DNA of 64,000 nucleotides from Brugia malayi. Taxonomy: Eukaryota > Nematoda > Chromadorea > Rhabditida > Onchocercidae. The notes under the pieces are model-generated. The model had not been told where the DNA came from. It saw nothing but the letters and a program-made list of their open reading frames with translations, and ran no database searches. A program made the translations under genes and the position numbers. Within the stretch, counting starts at the first letter, position 1. Each line of letters begins with the position of its first letter. Location: NCBI RefSeq assembly GCF_000002995.4, contig NW_025062479.1:10283721-10347720 (forward strand), given 5' to 3'. Positions 27,053-40,400 of the stretch are shown piece by piece.

Positions 27053-30000
27053 ATGAAAAACAAAAATATTTGAAAGATATGTTATAAAATTTTCTGAACA
27101 AAATTAACAGCATTTCAAAAACAATAATCATTTTCAAATTTTATTGTTGCATTTTAAATGATTTACTTATTATTATAATTTTTAATTTTTCAAATGTATT
27201 ATATTTAGTTGATCAACAATTCAATATTAATCAAAATTTATATAAATAATTGAACAGTTTTTGCATCAGACCTTATAAATAGTAGTTAATGGTTTAAAAT
27301 GTTAGTTTACAAATATTAAACAAATATTACTATTAATATTAGATTTTTTTTGCAATTTATTTTTTCCTTCCTATTAAAATTTATCTTCAAGAATTAATCA
27401 TTGAAAGTGTCACACACTGAAAAATAAACCTTTATTAATAATTCTTTTTTTTTTTTAAAAAAAAGTGAAAAAAACATAAAGCAATAAATTATTTTACGTT
27501 TCACAACTTAACCTCATTTATTTTTTCCTTTTTTTTTTTAAATCCTTAATTAAATGAACTTATTTTTTGATAATTTTTGTCATTTGTTTTTTTTCTCATT
27601 TTTCATTTTTTAATAATTCAAGAGAAATAATTTAGGTTGGCCAGCAGTTAAAGTGCGATTAACAAAGAGTGGTGCAGAACATATCAAACAAGTTGGTGTG
27701 AAAATTTTAAATGAGGAAATTTCACAATTAAGTGGATTTCAAACAATGCATTCATTCTCTGAGCATGGTCAAAAATTTTGCTATTATTTTTTAAATTATT
27801 TAATAATTGGAATATACACACTTCATTTAATCGAATACATTTTTATTTAAGTAGTTAAGTGATACTTTTGAGTGATAAGTTTTTTTAAATAATAATGATA
27901 ATTTTAGGTGTAACAGGACGAGTTCAACTATATAATGTTAACGTATTACGTTATTCACCACCGCAGCACACTTCACTGGAATTTGTTTCACCATCCTATG
28001 TTATCTTTCAAATGGATCGAATGGATATAGCGTAAGATTTGTTTATTTATTTGTTTTGTTTGTTTTTATTATTAATATTTCAATTATTGTAATATTAATA
28101 ACATTACAATTATTTCAATTATATTTCAATTATTTCAATTAATTAATGATAGTGTTTGTTTGCATGGATCTTATAAACGAGTAAGATAATTTTATTTATA
28201 CTACGTATATTTAATAATAAAATATGAATAAATTTTTACAATTACATAATGAAACGGCTATGAAGGCTTTCCAGATTAATTTATACAATTCGATAATCTC
28301 ATAAATCTTCAAATGATTGGGCAATTCTCATCTATTCTTTAGTGAATTTTATAAATTCAACAAGCTTCATTTGGATTTAGTTTCAGGTAAAAAATTCATC
28401 ACACCGCTGCCAGCTTGTCCTTTACCAAATATTGGAAAATTATTAATTATTTGAAATAAAATAAACATGCAAAAAAAAAAAAAAAAAAAAAAAAAAATCA
28501 ATAATTTATATAGTTGCAAAATAATTTCAGTTTAGCTGGACGATTTGCTGGAACAGTAGCACTGATACCAGTAACCGGTTCCGTAACAGGTGACTTACGA
28601 CAAATGAGCATTCGACTACAAACAAAATGTAGCAAAGCTATGAATGGTTTGATGGAAGTGAAGGTAGCTCAAATATAATTTTTATTTAAATTTTGTAAAA
28701 AATATAATTTCTGAATTGATATTTCATTTTTACTTCTCCTATTATATCTTTTATTACTTTCCCAAATTTTCTCTTTATCATTTCATTTCAGGTTGTTGGC
28801 TGTACTACCATCGTTCATTTCAGTCATTTTTCCATAAGTGCTAATGGTGCATTAAATGGCTTTGTAAAAATGATTGAGGTGCTAGCAGTTTATCGTTTTC
28901 GTAATTTTTGCATAATTATAAATTAGTAAAAAGTGATTGATATATGATAATTTTTTCTTTTATTTAATCTTTCTAATAATTATCAATTATCACACAGTAA
29001 TGATTGCATATATTAATAATTATTAGATAGGTAGAAAGTTTATTTAAGAGAGTGAGAATGAAAGAGAAACTAAAGAAAAATGTTTCATTTCATTAATAAA
29101 TTTCATTCCTATCTTTTTATAATTATTTTGAAATGAAATAAAAAAATGAGCGAAAAAATCTTTATAATATATATTATAATATTTCCTAATGATAAATTGA
29201 AATAATAGATGAAAATATTTTTTAACTTTTGAATACTAAACCAAATATTTTTTCAATAAAATCTTGTGGAACAACCTATGATTAAATTTATTGATGAATT
29301 TATCATTGTTTTACATTAATCATTTATTATCTTATCCATATAATTTACTTGTCAATTGTAGGCACAAATTAATGAAATAATACGACAAAAAATTCCAAAT
29401 GTTTTTTGTAATAGTTTACAAAAAATTATTGAAAATAGTTCACCAAGTCTTTTTCAGGTAATAATATTTTATAAAACATTTAACAATTTTTTTTTTTTTT
29501 ATTTGTTATCATTTCCTTCTATAAAAGCGTGATAGCCAAATGATAAATAATAAAGAATTTTTATTTTGAAACGAGCATTTTAATGGAGTTTCTCTTAAAA
29601 TTTTTTCATCATTTATAAAATATGAAGTTTTGTATATTTTCCATTTTTTTTCTTCTTTTTTATTCGTATGACTTTAAAAAAAATTTTTTTTCTTATCTAA
29701 AATTTTTAAGTTTTCAAAGGAAAAAATTTTTTTTTGAATTAATTTTTATCTAAAGTAATTTATTAGACAAAAGAAATTCGCATGATCAAACTAAAAATGT
29801 TACAAAATTTTTTACGATAATAATATTAGGCATTAAAATAATGGTAATGATAAAATGAATGTAAAAAGAAGAAAAAAACGAAAATATTAATATTTTTTAC
29901 TCCTTTGTTTTCTTCTTTTGCAGCGTTTAGCATTTACAAATTTAACTGATCATTTTAATTCTATTAATTTGGTCGATAATATGATTGTAAGCAAACTTTT

Positions 30001-32448
30001 TCGTCGTCTCACTAATGGTTTATACATTGACAATCGTAATATTAATGATCCAATTGTTACATCGGATTATTTTGAAACACAACAAAAAGGTTTGCTCAAA
30101 TTCTTTCTGCTCAAATTCTTATTAAAAATATTTTAAAAATTTGTTGAAACAAAAAAAAGAGACTTTGAACAAAAATTTTGCAATTATTTTAACTAATATA
30201 AAATAATTTTACAATTTTTGTCCGAATAATGCATACTGCAATGTTATTTTTCAAAGTAATTTAAAAAAATATTATTTATCAATATAATATAATTGTACGT
30301 ATATATTGCAGTTAACATTATGCAATAATTATTCTCTCCAAGTATAAACAACATTTATTATTTAAAGTTGGAAAAAAAAGTATTCTATGTGTAAAGAAAA
30401 TTTAATTTTCAAAGAAAAGAAAAAAAAAAGGCGAATTACTTATGTTTATAATTTTGGATTAGATGTAGTTGAACAAAACAGAAAAAATTAAAAAAAAAAT
30501 TTTTTTTTTCTTGAGGTGAAATTAAATACGATAATGATCATCGTCCAACACCATTTAATGCTCCAGTAATGCGTACCGGAAATGATTCATCCAGAATGTT
30601 GTATTTTTACGGTTCGGAATATCTCTTCAATTCACTTCTTTATCATGCATATGAAGGTGATCGGATGATCGTTGAGGTAAAAACAAAAGAAAAGAAAAAA
30701 CGATACTTTTTTTGTTTTTGTTTATTTCTTATCTAATTTCATTTAAATTAAATTCATATTTTTAAATTTCAAAAAATTAAATTTTCTCCTCCAAATTAAA
30801 ATTTTTTCATTAATTTATTTATTATTTTAAATAATAGATTGATGAAAATATTTTACCAATACAATATAAGCCAATTGTTCGAACAAGCTGTGAAAATTCA
30901 CAACATAATGGAAATTTTGGATCATCCTTTTGTTTGGGTATGTTAATACCAGAAATAGCTAATCGTTATCCCAATGCATCATCATCATTCTTATTATTAC
31001 CACATCAAATACCTGAATTTCGACTTTCCAAAGATACAGGCTCTATTGATTTAAAAAGTTCGTTTTACTTCTTTTATTATTATTATTTAATTTTTATTTT
31101 TTTACTTTTCCTATAAATTTTACGAAATTATAATCTAAAAAAAAATTACAATTAAGTTAATATGAGAAAAAAAAAAACAAATTGAATTTAATTAAACTAA
31201 AATGAAAAAAAAATTACTTTAATGATGTTTAATAAAATATAGATCGTGTGCTAACATATATAAATGATGGTAGTAGAAAAAAACAAATTATGGTTAGCAC
31301 AGCGGATCTTCAAGCAGATTTTCGATTACTTATTGAAGATGAAAAATTTGCTGCAGCTTTAAAAATTAACAAATTTGATATAAGGTAATAAAAATTTGCT
31401 CCTTTTTCTTTTTGGAATATAATGTTTTTATTTGAATAATAATTAAAAATAAATTTATTGAAGGTTCAGTTAAATCATACTTTCTTTTTGTCTTATTTTA
31501 ATCAAAAATTGCTGCAAATTATTTAAATTCGATAACAATCTTGAAAATTATATTTCATTAAAGCAAGTTTTTGTTAAATATTTATTAAGCATAATTAGAC
31601 ATAAAGTAGAAATTATTACAACAAGTTATGCTAAACAATATATTTTGTTGCTAATGTTTAAGAAAACAAAAAACATGAATAAAAGAAAAAAAGAAAATAA
31701 ATAAATAAACAAACAAAAGTTTTGCTTTCAGATTACATCGAAGTGCCATAAAAGGTCTTACTAGTAATTCAATTGCACAACTTGCTCCATTAGCCAAAAC
31801 ATTCCTTGGACCACAACTTGTTAAAGCATTAAAAAATGGTATCCCACTTCCATTAAAGGTTAATTTATTTTGATTGAAAAATATTTCAAATTTTTTAGAC
31901 TCACTATTTAATAATTGTGTAAATTATCTAAAATCTAATATCTTTTATGAATTATAACTTACTGATGATTATTGATTGAAAATTGAATTTATTCATTCTT
32001 TTTTCTTTTTTTTTTTCAATAATTGTAAAATATATTAGATCATCCGTAAAACTGTTTTTTTTTTTTTTAAAAAAAAGACATTTCCTTTTAAATGTTATCA
32101 ACCTAATGAAACTTGCATTCAGCATTGATTTAAAATTTTTAAATGGATGTCATCAGAAATAAAACCAAGAAAAGGAAGGAAAATTTACTACTATTGATTA
32201 TTAATTATTCAAAATGTGATTTATCGTAGTATTATTTCAATCCTTCAGAAAACAAAAAAGTGCAATTTATTTCTTTTAATCTCCATTCAATAAATTCCAA
32301 TCATTTCTTTCAGGATTCAATTGAATTTATCAATCCACAATTAATTATTCATGACAAATTCGTAGAAATTGCTACCGATTTTCGCTTAGGTGAAATGAAA
32401 TTACGCGAAGAAGTTAAGAAAGCATTTGCTTCTGTATTTCATAATTAA
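26784..32448 (+). CDS. Secreted BPI/LBP/CETP-family lipid-binding protein (12 exons, 543 aa)
   Basis: Likely an extracellular lipid- or LPS-binding protein of the bactericidal/permeability-increasing family. Exons: 26784-26892, 27636-27767, 27908-28031, 28531-28663, 28792-28878, 29362-29457, 29924-30089, 30516-30676, 30838-31057, 31243-31384, 31732-31858, 32314-32448. All junctions are GT-AG and in phase. A hydrophobic signal peptide covers about residues 8-22. The mature part starts with the family pattern NAPGWPAVKVRLTKSG. The cysteines at about 170 and 211 sit where the conserved N-barrel disulfide of BPI proteins is found. The C-terminal half (LFNSLLYHAYEGDRM, then DLQADFRL) matches the second barrel. 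Full family length (usually 450-600 aa). Substrate is not deducible. Confidence 0.92.
26996..27049. repeat. (TA)n microsatellite in BPI-like intron 1
   Basis: This is an uninterrupted TA dinucleotide run of about 27 units inside the first intron of the BPI-like gene. Confidence 0.95.
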
Positions 32449-34067
32449 ACAATTGTATAGGATAATTCCTTTCTTTTACAAAATTATATTATTTTCTAGT
32501 TTATTTTAATATTTTCAAATAGATATTTATTGCTTTTATGCTTTTCTTTTTTGTATTTTTTTCATACATCATCCAAAATTATAAAAATTTTAAATCTAGT
32601 GTTAAATCAAATTCCGCAAGTTAAATTTATAAATATTTCAAAATTAACTTTGCAGGATTTTGAATACAAAAACTAAGAATAAAAAATGGTGATAATAGCA
32701 AGTAATTTATGTGAGATTTCAATAGCTAATTTTTTCATTTTCTATTTTATCTCATAATCGCTTCTTCTTTCTCTTTTTTTCGCCATTAAAAAGAATTTTA
32801 AATTTAGACATTTGAAATATTTAAAGAAAGATTTATGAATTATGTGATGATTCGATTATTATTGAATATGTCAAATACACACAACTTTCGTTTTTTGCAT
32901 TAATTTGGATGTAAGAAGAATAAATTTTAAAGAACTTTAAATTTGACATATAAATGAAATAAGTTATTGATCGTTTTTATATTTACATTTCTCATATTAT
33001 GTATGTACAGTTCGATATATATCCGAATATAGTATAATTGTTAAATCCACATTTTATAATGATTGCTCATTTTTTAATAAAATTAATGATAATGTGCTGC
33101 TGTACCTATTTATAATATGAAAGAATTCATTTTTCGTTTCTTTCTATAATAGCATATGAATTTAAAAACAGAAATAATTTAAAAGGCTTCTTATTTTTAT
33201 TTCTAAATTTCTTTTCAACTAATATAAATTTTCATTAATTCGAAATTTTTTCTTTTATTTTTTCATATATATTCAAAGATTTAATTAATTACATCATACT
33301 CCGTAAAATTCTCAACAATATTTGGTGGAGCTCAAAGCAATACATGGAAATTATTCGTTACATATTTCTACTGCTATTATAAACTTGAAATTGGAAGTGA
33401 AAATTCTGGAATAGAAAGAAAATTTAGTACTTAAATATTCATTAATACAACATTGTATTTATCATTCGTTATGCTTAATTATTTGGAAACTAGAAGAGAT
33501 TGTTTATTAATTCGTTTATGATTAATTGAAATATTACGTGAATATAAGTAACTTTTTATAAAAAGCGACTCAAATGTCACATTTGACAGTGAAGATTTAC
33601 TCATAAATTTCAAACATAGCAAAGTATAAGAATTATATTACTGTAAATATTGAAATATTAGTTGGAAAAGATATAAAGATATATTACATAAAGAGATATC
33701 AAAACTGTAAAATATAGAAAATTTCTATAAACTGCAAAAATAGATGTATGAAATTAAAAAAGACTACCTTCCTAGAGACCTATAAATTTAATTAGTTTCA
33801 CGGCTTTTTTTTCCTTTTATGTGTTTCAAAATTAGTATCTTCATTTGAATATTTGCTTATTTAAATCTACAGTCTAATAAAAAAAGAAAATCATCTGAAT
33901 AATATTAAAAACCTATAAAATAAATTATCAATTTCGAGCAAAACATGGATATGCTGAAAAATATTAATGTGCAAATACACATTACAACTTTTTGCTGCAT
34001 GACTACAGTTGAACCAATTAGAATAAATGATATTAGAAAATAAAACAAGAAAAAAAAGGCACACTAA
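32449..34067. other. Intergenic region between convergent BPI-like and TIP41 genes
   Basis: Two genes end towards each other here, so the stretch should hold both 3' UTRs. It is AT-rich, with no supported exon or repeat. Confidence 0.5.
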
Positions 34068-35874
34068 TCAGGTATAATGTCGTAGTGGGATTAGTTTTGT
34101 CATTTCTTCTTCCACGATTGGCAAATAATTATAAATAAAATCTGGATTTAATATATTGTTTCGTACCTAGAAGATTAAGATGTAATACTAAAATTCGATG
34201 AAGAAAACCAAAAGATTAATTATAACGGAATAAATCAAAACCCCTCAGCCTCAAAAATTCCATCTTTTTTCCAAATTATTTCATTTAGGAAAAAATACCA
34301 CTGGTGATGAATTGGCCCATTTAAGTTCACGATGTGTCCATTTTCTCAAAAATGTGTCTGAATCAAGGTCCTTATAAAGTCTTGTATCACAGATGCGAAC
34401 CAAAACATGATCGATTCGAAGATAAAAACGACAGAGAAGAAATAAGCAGGTTGGCATGGCTCTCAAACGTATGCTCATCTGGAAGATACAATGTTTAAAA
34501 AGTACTGCTAGTATTTGTTTAAAATACAAAATTAATATACGACAAACAAAAATGTACTTATGTCAATTTTTTAGATAATGTCAAAAATTCAGACTAAAAT
34601 GCTGAACAGAAAATTTCATTATAATTTCTATTCCCGATTCTTTCTTAAAGAGATAAAATTGAATAATAATATATTTTCATTTTAAAGAAAAAAGTAAATC
34701 TTCAGTTAACACACCTTTGATGATCCATTATCAGCTAATTCATCTTCATAGAGTATCAGCTGTGAATAAAAACTAATCGGATCACGACGTTTCAGCTTTT
34801 CTATCGAAAACGTTTCTTTGGTTGGTACTGCCTAAAACGAACTTGTGAATTTTTTTTAAAATATTAAAACAACATCAAATTTCTTAAATCAACTTAAAAA
34901 ACATGTTAGGAATTTTTCTTTTTGACCAGTTAAGATGAAAGATGGAGAAGTGATCAAAAACATGGAAGGGATAATACCATATAACCTTCCACGGTCCCTT
35001 TGTAATTACTTGTGTAAGTCCAATCAAACGGTTGACTATTTCGTTGCAAATGATTCACATCACTTATTGATTGCTCCCATTTCTCGCTTGGTCCAATCTT
35101 TTAATAGTAAATTATTGTACATTATAAATTGGAAGTTGTATTTTATGTTAATTCCATCATCAGTATTTGTGATATGCTTACACTGTTAATTTTAATCTAC
35201 TCATTAATAAGATGATTAAATGGATAAGAACAGAATGATTTGGTTGTTTAATCAAACTTCATTAAAATCATACGCAACATCATTTCGGATGCTGAGGTGA
35301 AATTTTAATAGAAATGTAAATTGACGGAGAAAATTAATATTTCAGAAATTATTTTACTTTCACATCGGGATATGAAGTGGTGTCGACAAATTTTAACGCA
35401 TCAAAAGCATTAAAACTTATTCGCAACTCTGGTTCATCCGGATATGCAATAATTACCGAATTATTTGGAAATATCATATCCGGTAAATGTGGTAGCTTTA
35501 GCATATGAGTATATTCACAAACCTAAACTATGAAAATGTTATTTTTCTTTTTCAATATTATTTCTTTACTATGAATAGTAATATAAATAATACAACCTGA
35601 CATTTTGAACAATAGTTATTGACTGCTTCGGGATGATAGCATTGTGATGAAAGAATATGATCACGAGTAACAGTCACACTGAGATCACCAAAAACGAATT
35701 CCTCCTGCACCCAAAATCACATTCAATGAATAGAAGCGCATCTTTTTCCTTTTTTTTTATTATTCAGATAATGAAACAAACCTTAACAATAGTGTCATCC
35801 ATTGCTTTCATTAATTTATTAGCCACATTTGACCCACCACGTAAGTAGATTCGTCGTTCCTGGTTTGCATTCAT
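34068..35874 (-). CDS. TIPRL: TIP41-like protein (TIPRL family, 7 exons, 287 aa)
   Basis: TIP41/TIPRL proteins bind type 2A phosphatase catalytic subunits or the Tap42/alpha4 partner and tune PP2A and TOR signalling in the cytoplasm. Exons: 35874-35782, 35704-35597, 35522-35358, 35097-34993, 34831-34715, 34478-34302, 34166-34068, all in phase. Family signatures seen: FVFGDLSVTVTRDHILSS (residues about 34-51), LPHLPDMIF, FNAFDALKF, FDWTYTSNYKGT, then RLRAMPTCLFLLCRFYLRID followed by VLVRICDTRLY. Human TIPRL is 272 aa, so length is normal, with an N-terminal extension of about 30 residues before the conserved part. An in-frame TGA directly precedes the ATG, supporting the start. It lies 937 bp downstream of the BAG6-like gene on the same strand. 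Confidence 0.93.
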
Positions 35875-36813
35875 AATGCAAGTAGTTCAGAAAAGTATTA
35901 TATGCCACCCTATCGTAATGATGATCAACCACAACTGAATGACACTGAATAATCCAAAATAAGAATTTAATATTCTCATGTATTCTGGACCAATATTACA
36001 AATGTAAACTTACTACATATTCGCGGAACAATTTTGGAATGTTCTAGAAAATTACTCATCATATATACATAAACCATTCGACCTATAACTATGTATTTAA
36101 TCGAAGGGATTACCTTGCTTCAAAAAATACGATATGAATGATAAAAGTTGAAATGGCGTTCTCTATTCTCATTTTGCTTGCTTAATTAAGCGATGCATAA
36201 TAAACATTTAAGGAGAACATGATTTGTTTAAAAAAAAGAAAATGAAGAAATGACTATGCACTGAAAATCAGCAGGTTGTTTTATATCTTTGTTTGATAAT
36301 TTTGTATCGTAACATTTGCTTCATTTATTTCTGTTTCTCAATCGTGATGTGCACACATAGAAGTGAAATCTTTTTTTTCATCATAAAATCATTATCATGA
36401 CCACTAAGCAAAAGAAATGGTGATATTCATGCGCATGACTGAGGCATTCTTTTCACGAAAGTATATGTATTGGAAAAAAAAGGTAATCCATATATTTCTC
36501 AATAAGAATATCGCCAATTATGGCAATTTGAGCTTAGCATAAAGAACGAGACTAAAAAAGGCCCGATGATGGTGAATGCACTTTTCCTATATCCTATAAT
36601 TTAAAATTTTTTTGCTTCTTTAATTATTTATTTTTCTCATTACCTAAACCGACAGATTTCTTCCATTTCCTAAATAAATATTTAAATTAAGGTGCACAAA
36701 ACAGAAAGTATAGATAAGAATTTGTTACAGGCGAGTAAAATGTATTGGACAAAACTGCATGGAAATAAAATAGTGATAAGTGCCTCCTCCTTTTCCCCTG
36801 TTATTTCCACTGA
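35875..36813. other. Spacer between BAG6-like stop and TIP41 start
   Basis: This gap separates two same-strand genes. Reading on the minus strand there are TTCAG acceptors at about 35932-35948, about 60-75 bases before the TIP41 ATG, which could serve a spliced leader. No exon was supported. Confidence 0.45.
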
Positions 36814-37419
36814 TTAGGAATCTTTTTTTTTCAGGAATTTATTCAATTCTGGATATTTCTCAGGTTCGAATTTCTCATCGTTTGCTACTCGCTGTCGTAC
36901 CAAATCATCAAATTCATTCTGCAGTACATCTGCTGCTTCAGCCGAAGTGGGAACCTAAAATGTTCAGTGTATATCAGTGGCACTCTTATTTACACAATTC
37001 CATAACCGTTTTTACAAAATTTTGATTGATAAAATTCATATTCTCATTCACATAAAGTTTTGTTTAATACTTGTGCAGAAAGCTGCAATCTGATTCCTTC
37101 CAAAAAGAATTTGATTGATTTTTAAAAAAACATGTTGTAGGACATACATCTGCAGATGTAAAACCAGAACTAGACATAGCTTCCTCCAAAGATCTCTTGA
37201 CGGCAGAAGACACCATACCATCCGAAGAGCCTTCTGTAGTTACCTTCATTCCCTTAAATAAAACTACAGATGATACCTTGACTTTACAATATGGCTAGCT
37301 TCTGACAATGTTACTTTAAAAATTAAAGATCCTAAGCACAAATATTTGTATAAGACCAGAAAACATTAAATCAGTTGTCCCTCTGAATTCCAGTAGTGTT
37401 GAGAATCAAACAAAGCCTG

Positions 37420-37450
<31 letters not shown>

Positions 37451-40400
37451 CATTATTACTGTTTGTAATGAACCTTTCTCTTTGTTGAAGAACCACCTAA
37501 ATAAGCATCACTAAATGCTTTTACATTTCTAGGTACTGAATGATTCTTATCATCTTGAATTACGGAGACCCAATCCTGAAAATATCGATGCTCACTTTTC
37601 TTTAACAGGAGTAATTAATAGCTGCGCAATCCATCACTCCTACAAAACAGCATTCAACAAAAATAATGATTAAAACTTCTCAATAGCTTATTGAATATAT
37701 AACGCTAAAAACTTTTTTCATTATTATTATGAATAAATAACGCTAAAAACTTATAAAAAAGAAAATGATGAAAATTAGTCAAAAATTTCAATTAATTTAC
37801 AGTATTACTTTCTCTAGTTCCATGTCTGTTTCTACCATGGAAAGAATTTTAAGGACGCTATTCTTACACTCTTACTCCCCTAGTCTAAATGTTCCTTTAA
37901 CAGATCATAAACAGATGTTTAATGTTTGAAAAGTCTTCAATCCATGATTCCAGAATGATTATTCAAGAAAGGTAAACCTTTGGTAAAATAGACATCCAGC
38001 TACCACCTGGTACAGTCTCTTGCGCATCTTGTACCTTTGGATTATCCGATTTTTTATCTTTATCATCTTTTTCTTTACCCGACTAAAAATAATGATGTTA
38101 TATAATCTAGAAAAATGTTTAGAGAGAAAACAGTTAAATCTTATTAAAATATTAAATTAAATTTTTATTTCAAAATCTACTGAACTAACCTCATCGCATT
38201 TAAAAGAGGAATCCGATGATACACACCCAACTTCACTGTTTGTAGTAAAACTGGTCGATTCAGCTGTTTGATCATTTATAGTAAAACTGCTCGATTCAGC
38301 TGTTTGATCATCTAAACTTTTGCGCATTAATTTCAATCTTTTAAATCATAATGTCTGAAGGAATTCAGCTGGATATCCCACCGGAAAACTACAATATCAG
38401 AGTTAAGAATACCGAAGCATAATGGAGATATTTTTAAAAGTTTCATGTTGGTCCAGACACTTGTCCTATCAGTAAATCGATCCAAATTTTAGATGATTTA
38501 ATTGATAGACTGATGGAGTGAAAAGTTATACTAGTTAACACCATGTATTTCTTTCATGATATTAATGCACAACCAAATCTGGCAAGTAGTAAGCTCAAAT
38601 CATGAACCAAGAACTTCCAATGTACTCACTGCATTGAACAACAAAAAAAAAAAAAAAAAAAAGAAAAAAAAAAGTAATACCTTCATTTGCAAGAACAATA
38701 TCTTCCATCATGTCATGAACAGTGAAAGGAGTTTCCCGACGCAATAAAAGCCTTATATGAGACATACTCATCTGTGCCATTGAAACTGACAGATGTTGCT
38801 CGGTGATTCTTGTAGGTGTTTCCTGAAAAATTACGAAACTAAAAATGATATAAAGAAATACAACAATAAAGATAATATTAACATGATTCACAGTAATGAT
38901 AGTTGCATTAAAGTACAGATAGTTTAAATTTTGAGAAATAACCATAAAACGAAGCAGAAGGTTCTCATAGTCGTAAGGCTGGCCCTTCATTGACAAATTT
39001 GTTAGCAGAACAGCTCGATAAACATAAGCTGTGAACATATCGACAATGGTTTTCGAGTATTCTTCCGGCGTTAGATCTAATGATAAATTGTTAGCGTGAC
39101 ATTGTTTCATAATTTGAACAAAAGCAACTCGTCGAGGTAGAAAAAAAAGTTGCCAAATTCAGTAAAAGTATTAAGTCAATATTTACCATCATCGGTACGC
39201 ATCAAATGGCGCAAGAATTCTTCTACAATTCGCTTTTCCAAACGTAAAACACTGGCAACTAGATCTACTCGACCAACGCCATCAACATCCGCGTAACGAT
39301 GAACATCACTATATGCAAGAAAACGATCCAACTTCTCTTCTGCTAACGCTACACGTTCAGCAGCATTTTTAAGATCTATAAAATCCTAACATTTTTCAAC
39401 AGTAGAAAATGAACTCATTCTACAAATCGACTCCACTGTTTTGAAAACTGCAGATAAGATTAGGCATAAGGAAAATATCTGAGTTATATACTGACTGGAA
39501 TAATCCCTATATACTTAGCCGAAGATAGGTTCAACATAGAGGAGTATGAAACAGCTACACACTCTCAGTGGTCATATCGCAACACCGACAACATATAGTC
39601 AGTATTTCCAACGTCAATGACATGAAGCAGTAACAAATAAAACCTTCATCAGATGGTCGGCAGTTGTCATTGAATACATTCTGAATCAAAAAATGACGCA
39701 TTTGATGTCGATTTTTGCTTAAAGAAGAGAAATTTCCATTCAATATTTGCACAACTTCAGGAATTTGCAATATTTCGTATGCCAGTACCATAACCAAATT
39801 TACAAAGCCTGTAACAATGAGATAAACCAAGTGTTTTTAATCCAAGCAACAAGCAAGAGACAAAAAGAAATTGTGGACATGTGCAAAAGATGTTAAAATA
39901 CTCCAGAAAAACAAACTGAACCTGTATCAAGGCGTGTAACTGGTTGTCCTATCTCACGCATCACTTGCGCAAGTGTTGTTGAACGGCCTGATTGCATCAA
40001 ATCTGATAAAGTCCTTATCATTTCAATAATATTCAAATCATTTTCTGTTGAACTACCTGAAAATAAGGACGACTTGTGCATGCGATGAGAAATGGATAAA
40101 ACTTTGACTAAACTTCAAACTGGTTCCAAGATATCCAAGCTGACCATTTCAATGCGATGGGTCAATAAGAAATGAGAAAAGCTTCCAGTATATCAAATTT
40201 TCCATATCGGCTCAATAAAACCTGATAGCATCATAGGTTACTTACCACTATGTCAAGACTAACAGGTTCCTAGTCCGTAGTATTTGTAACAGAAAATGGA
40301 AAAAACTCGTTTTGATAATGAATTAGTAATTAAGAGTCTAATAATGATACGTTAATATCAAAGTTTGCTCAGATTTCTTTTCTCTTATCCGTATATTAAT

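Noticed and set aside
35830..35950. Open alternative frame upstream of and across the TIP41 first exon
   Set aside because: It looks protein-like but cannot join exon 2 in phase, while the chosen frame closes exactly.
38381..38388. 7-nt microexon as part of the BAG6 model
   Set aside because: It fixes the phase, but a second 7-nt candidate does too, so neither was put into the gene model.
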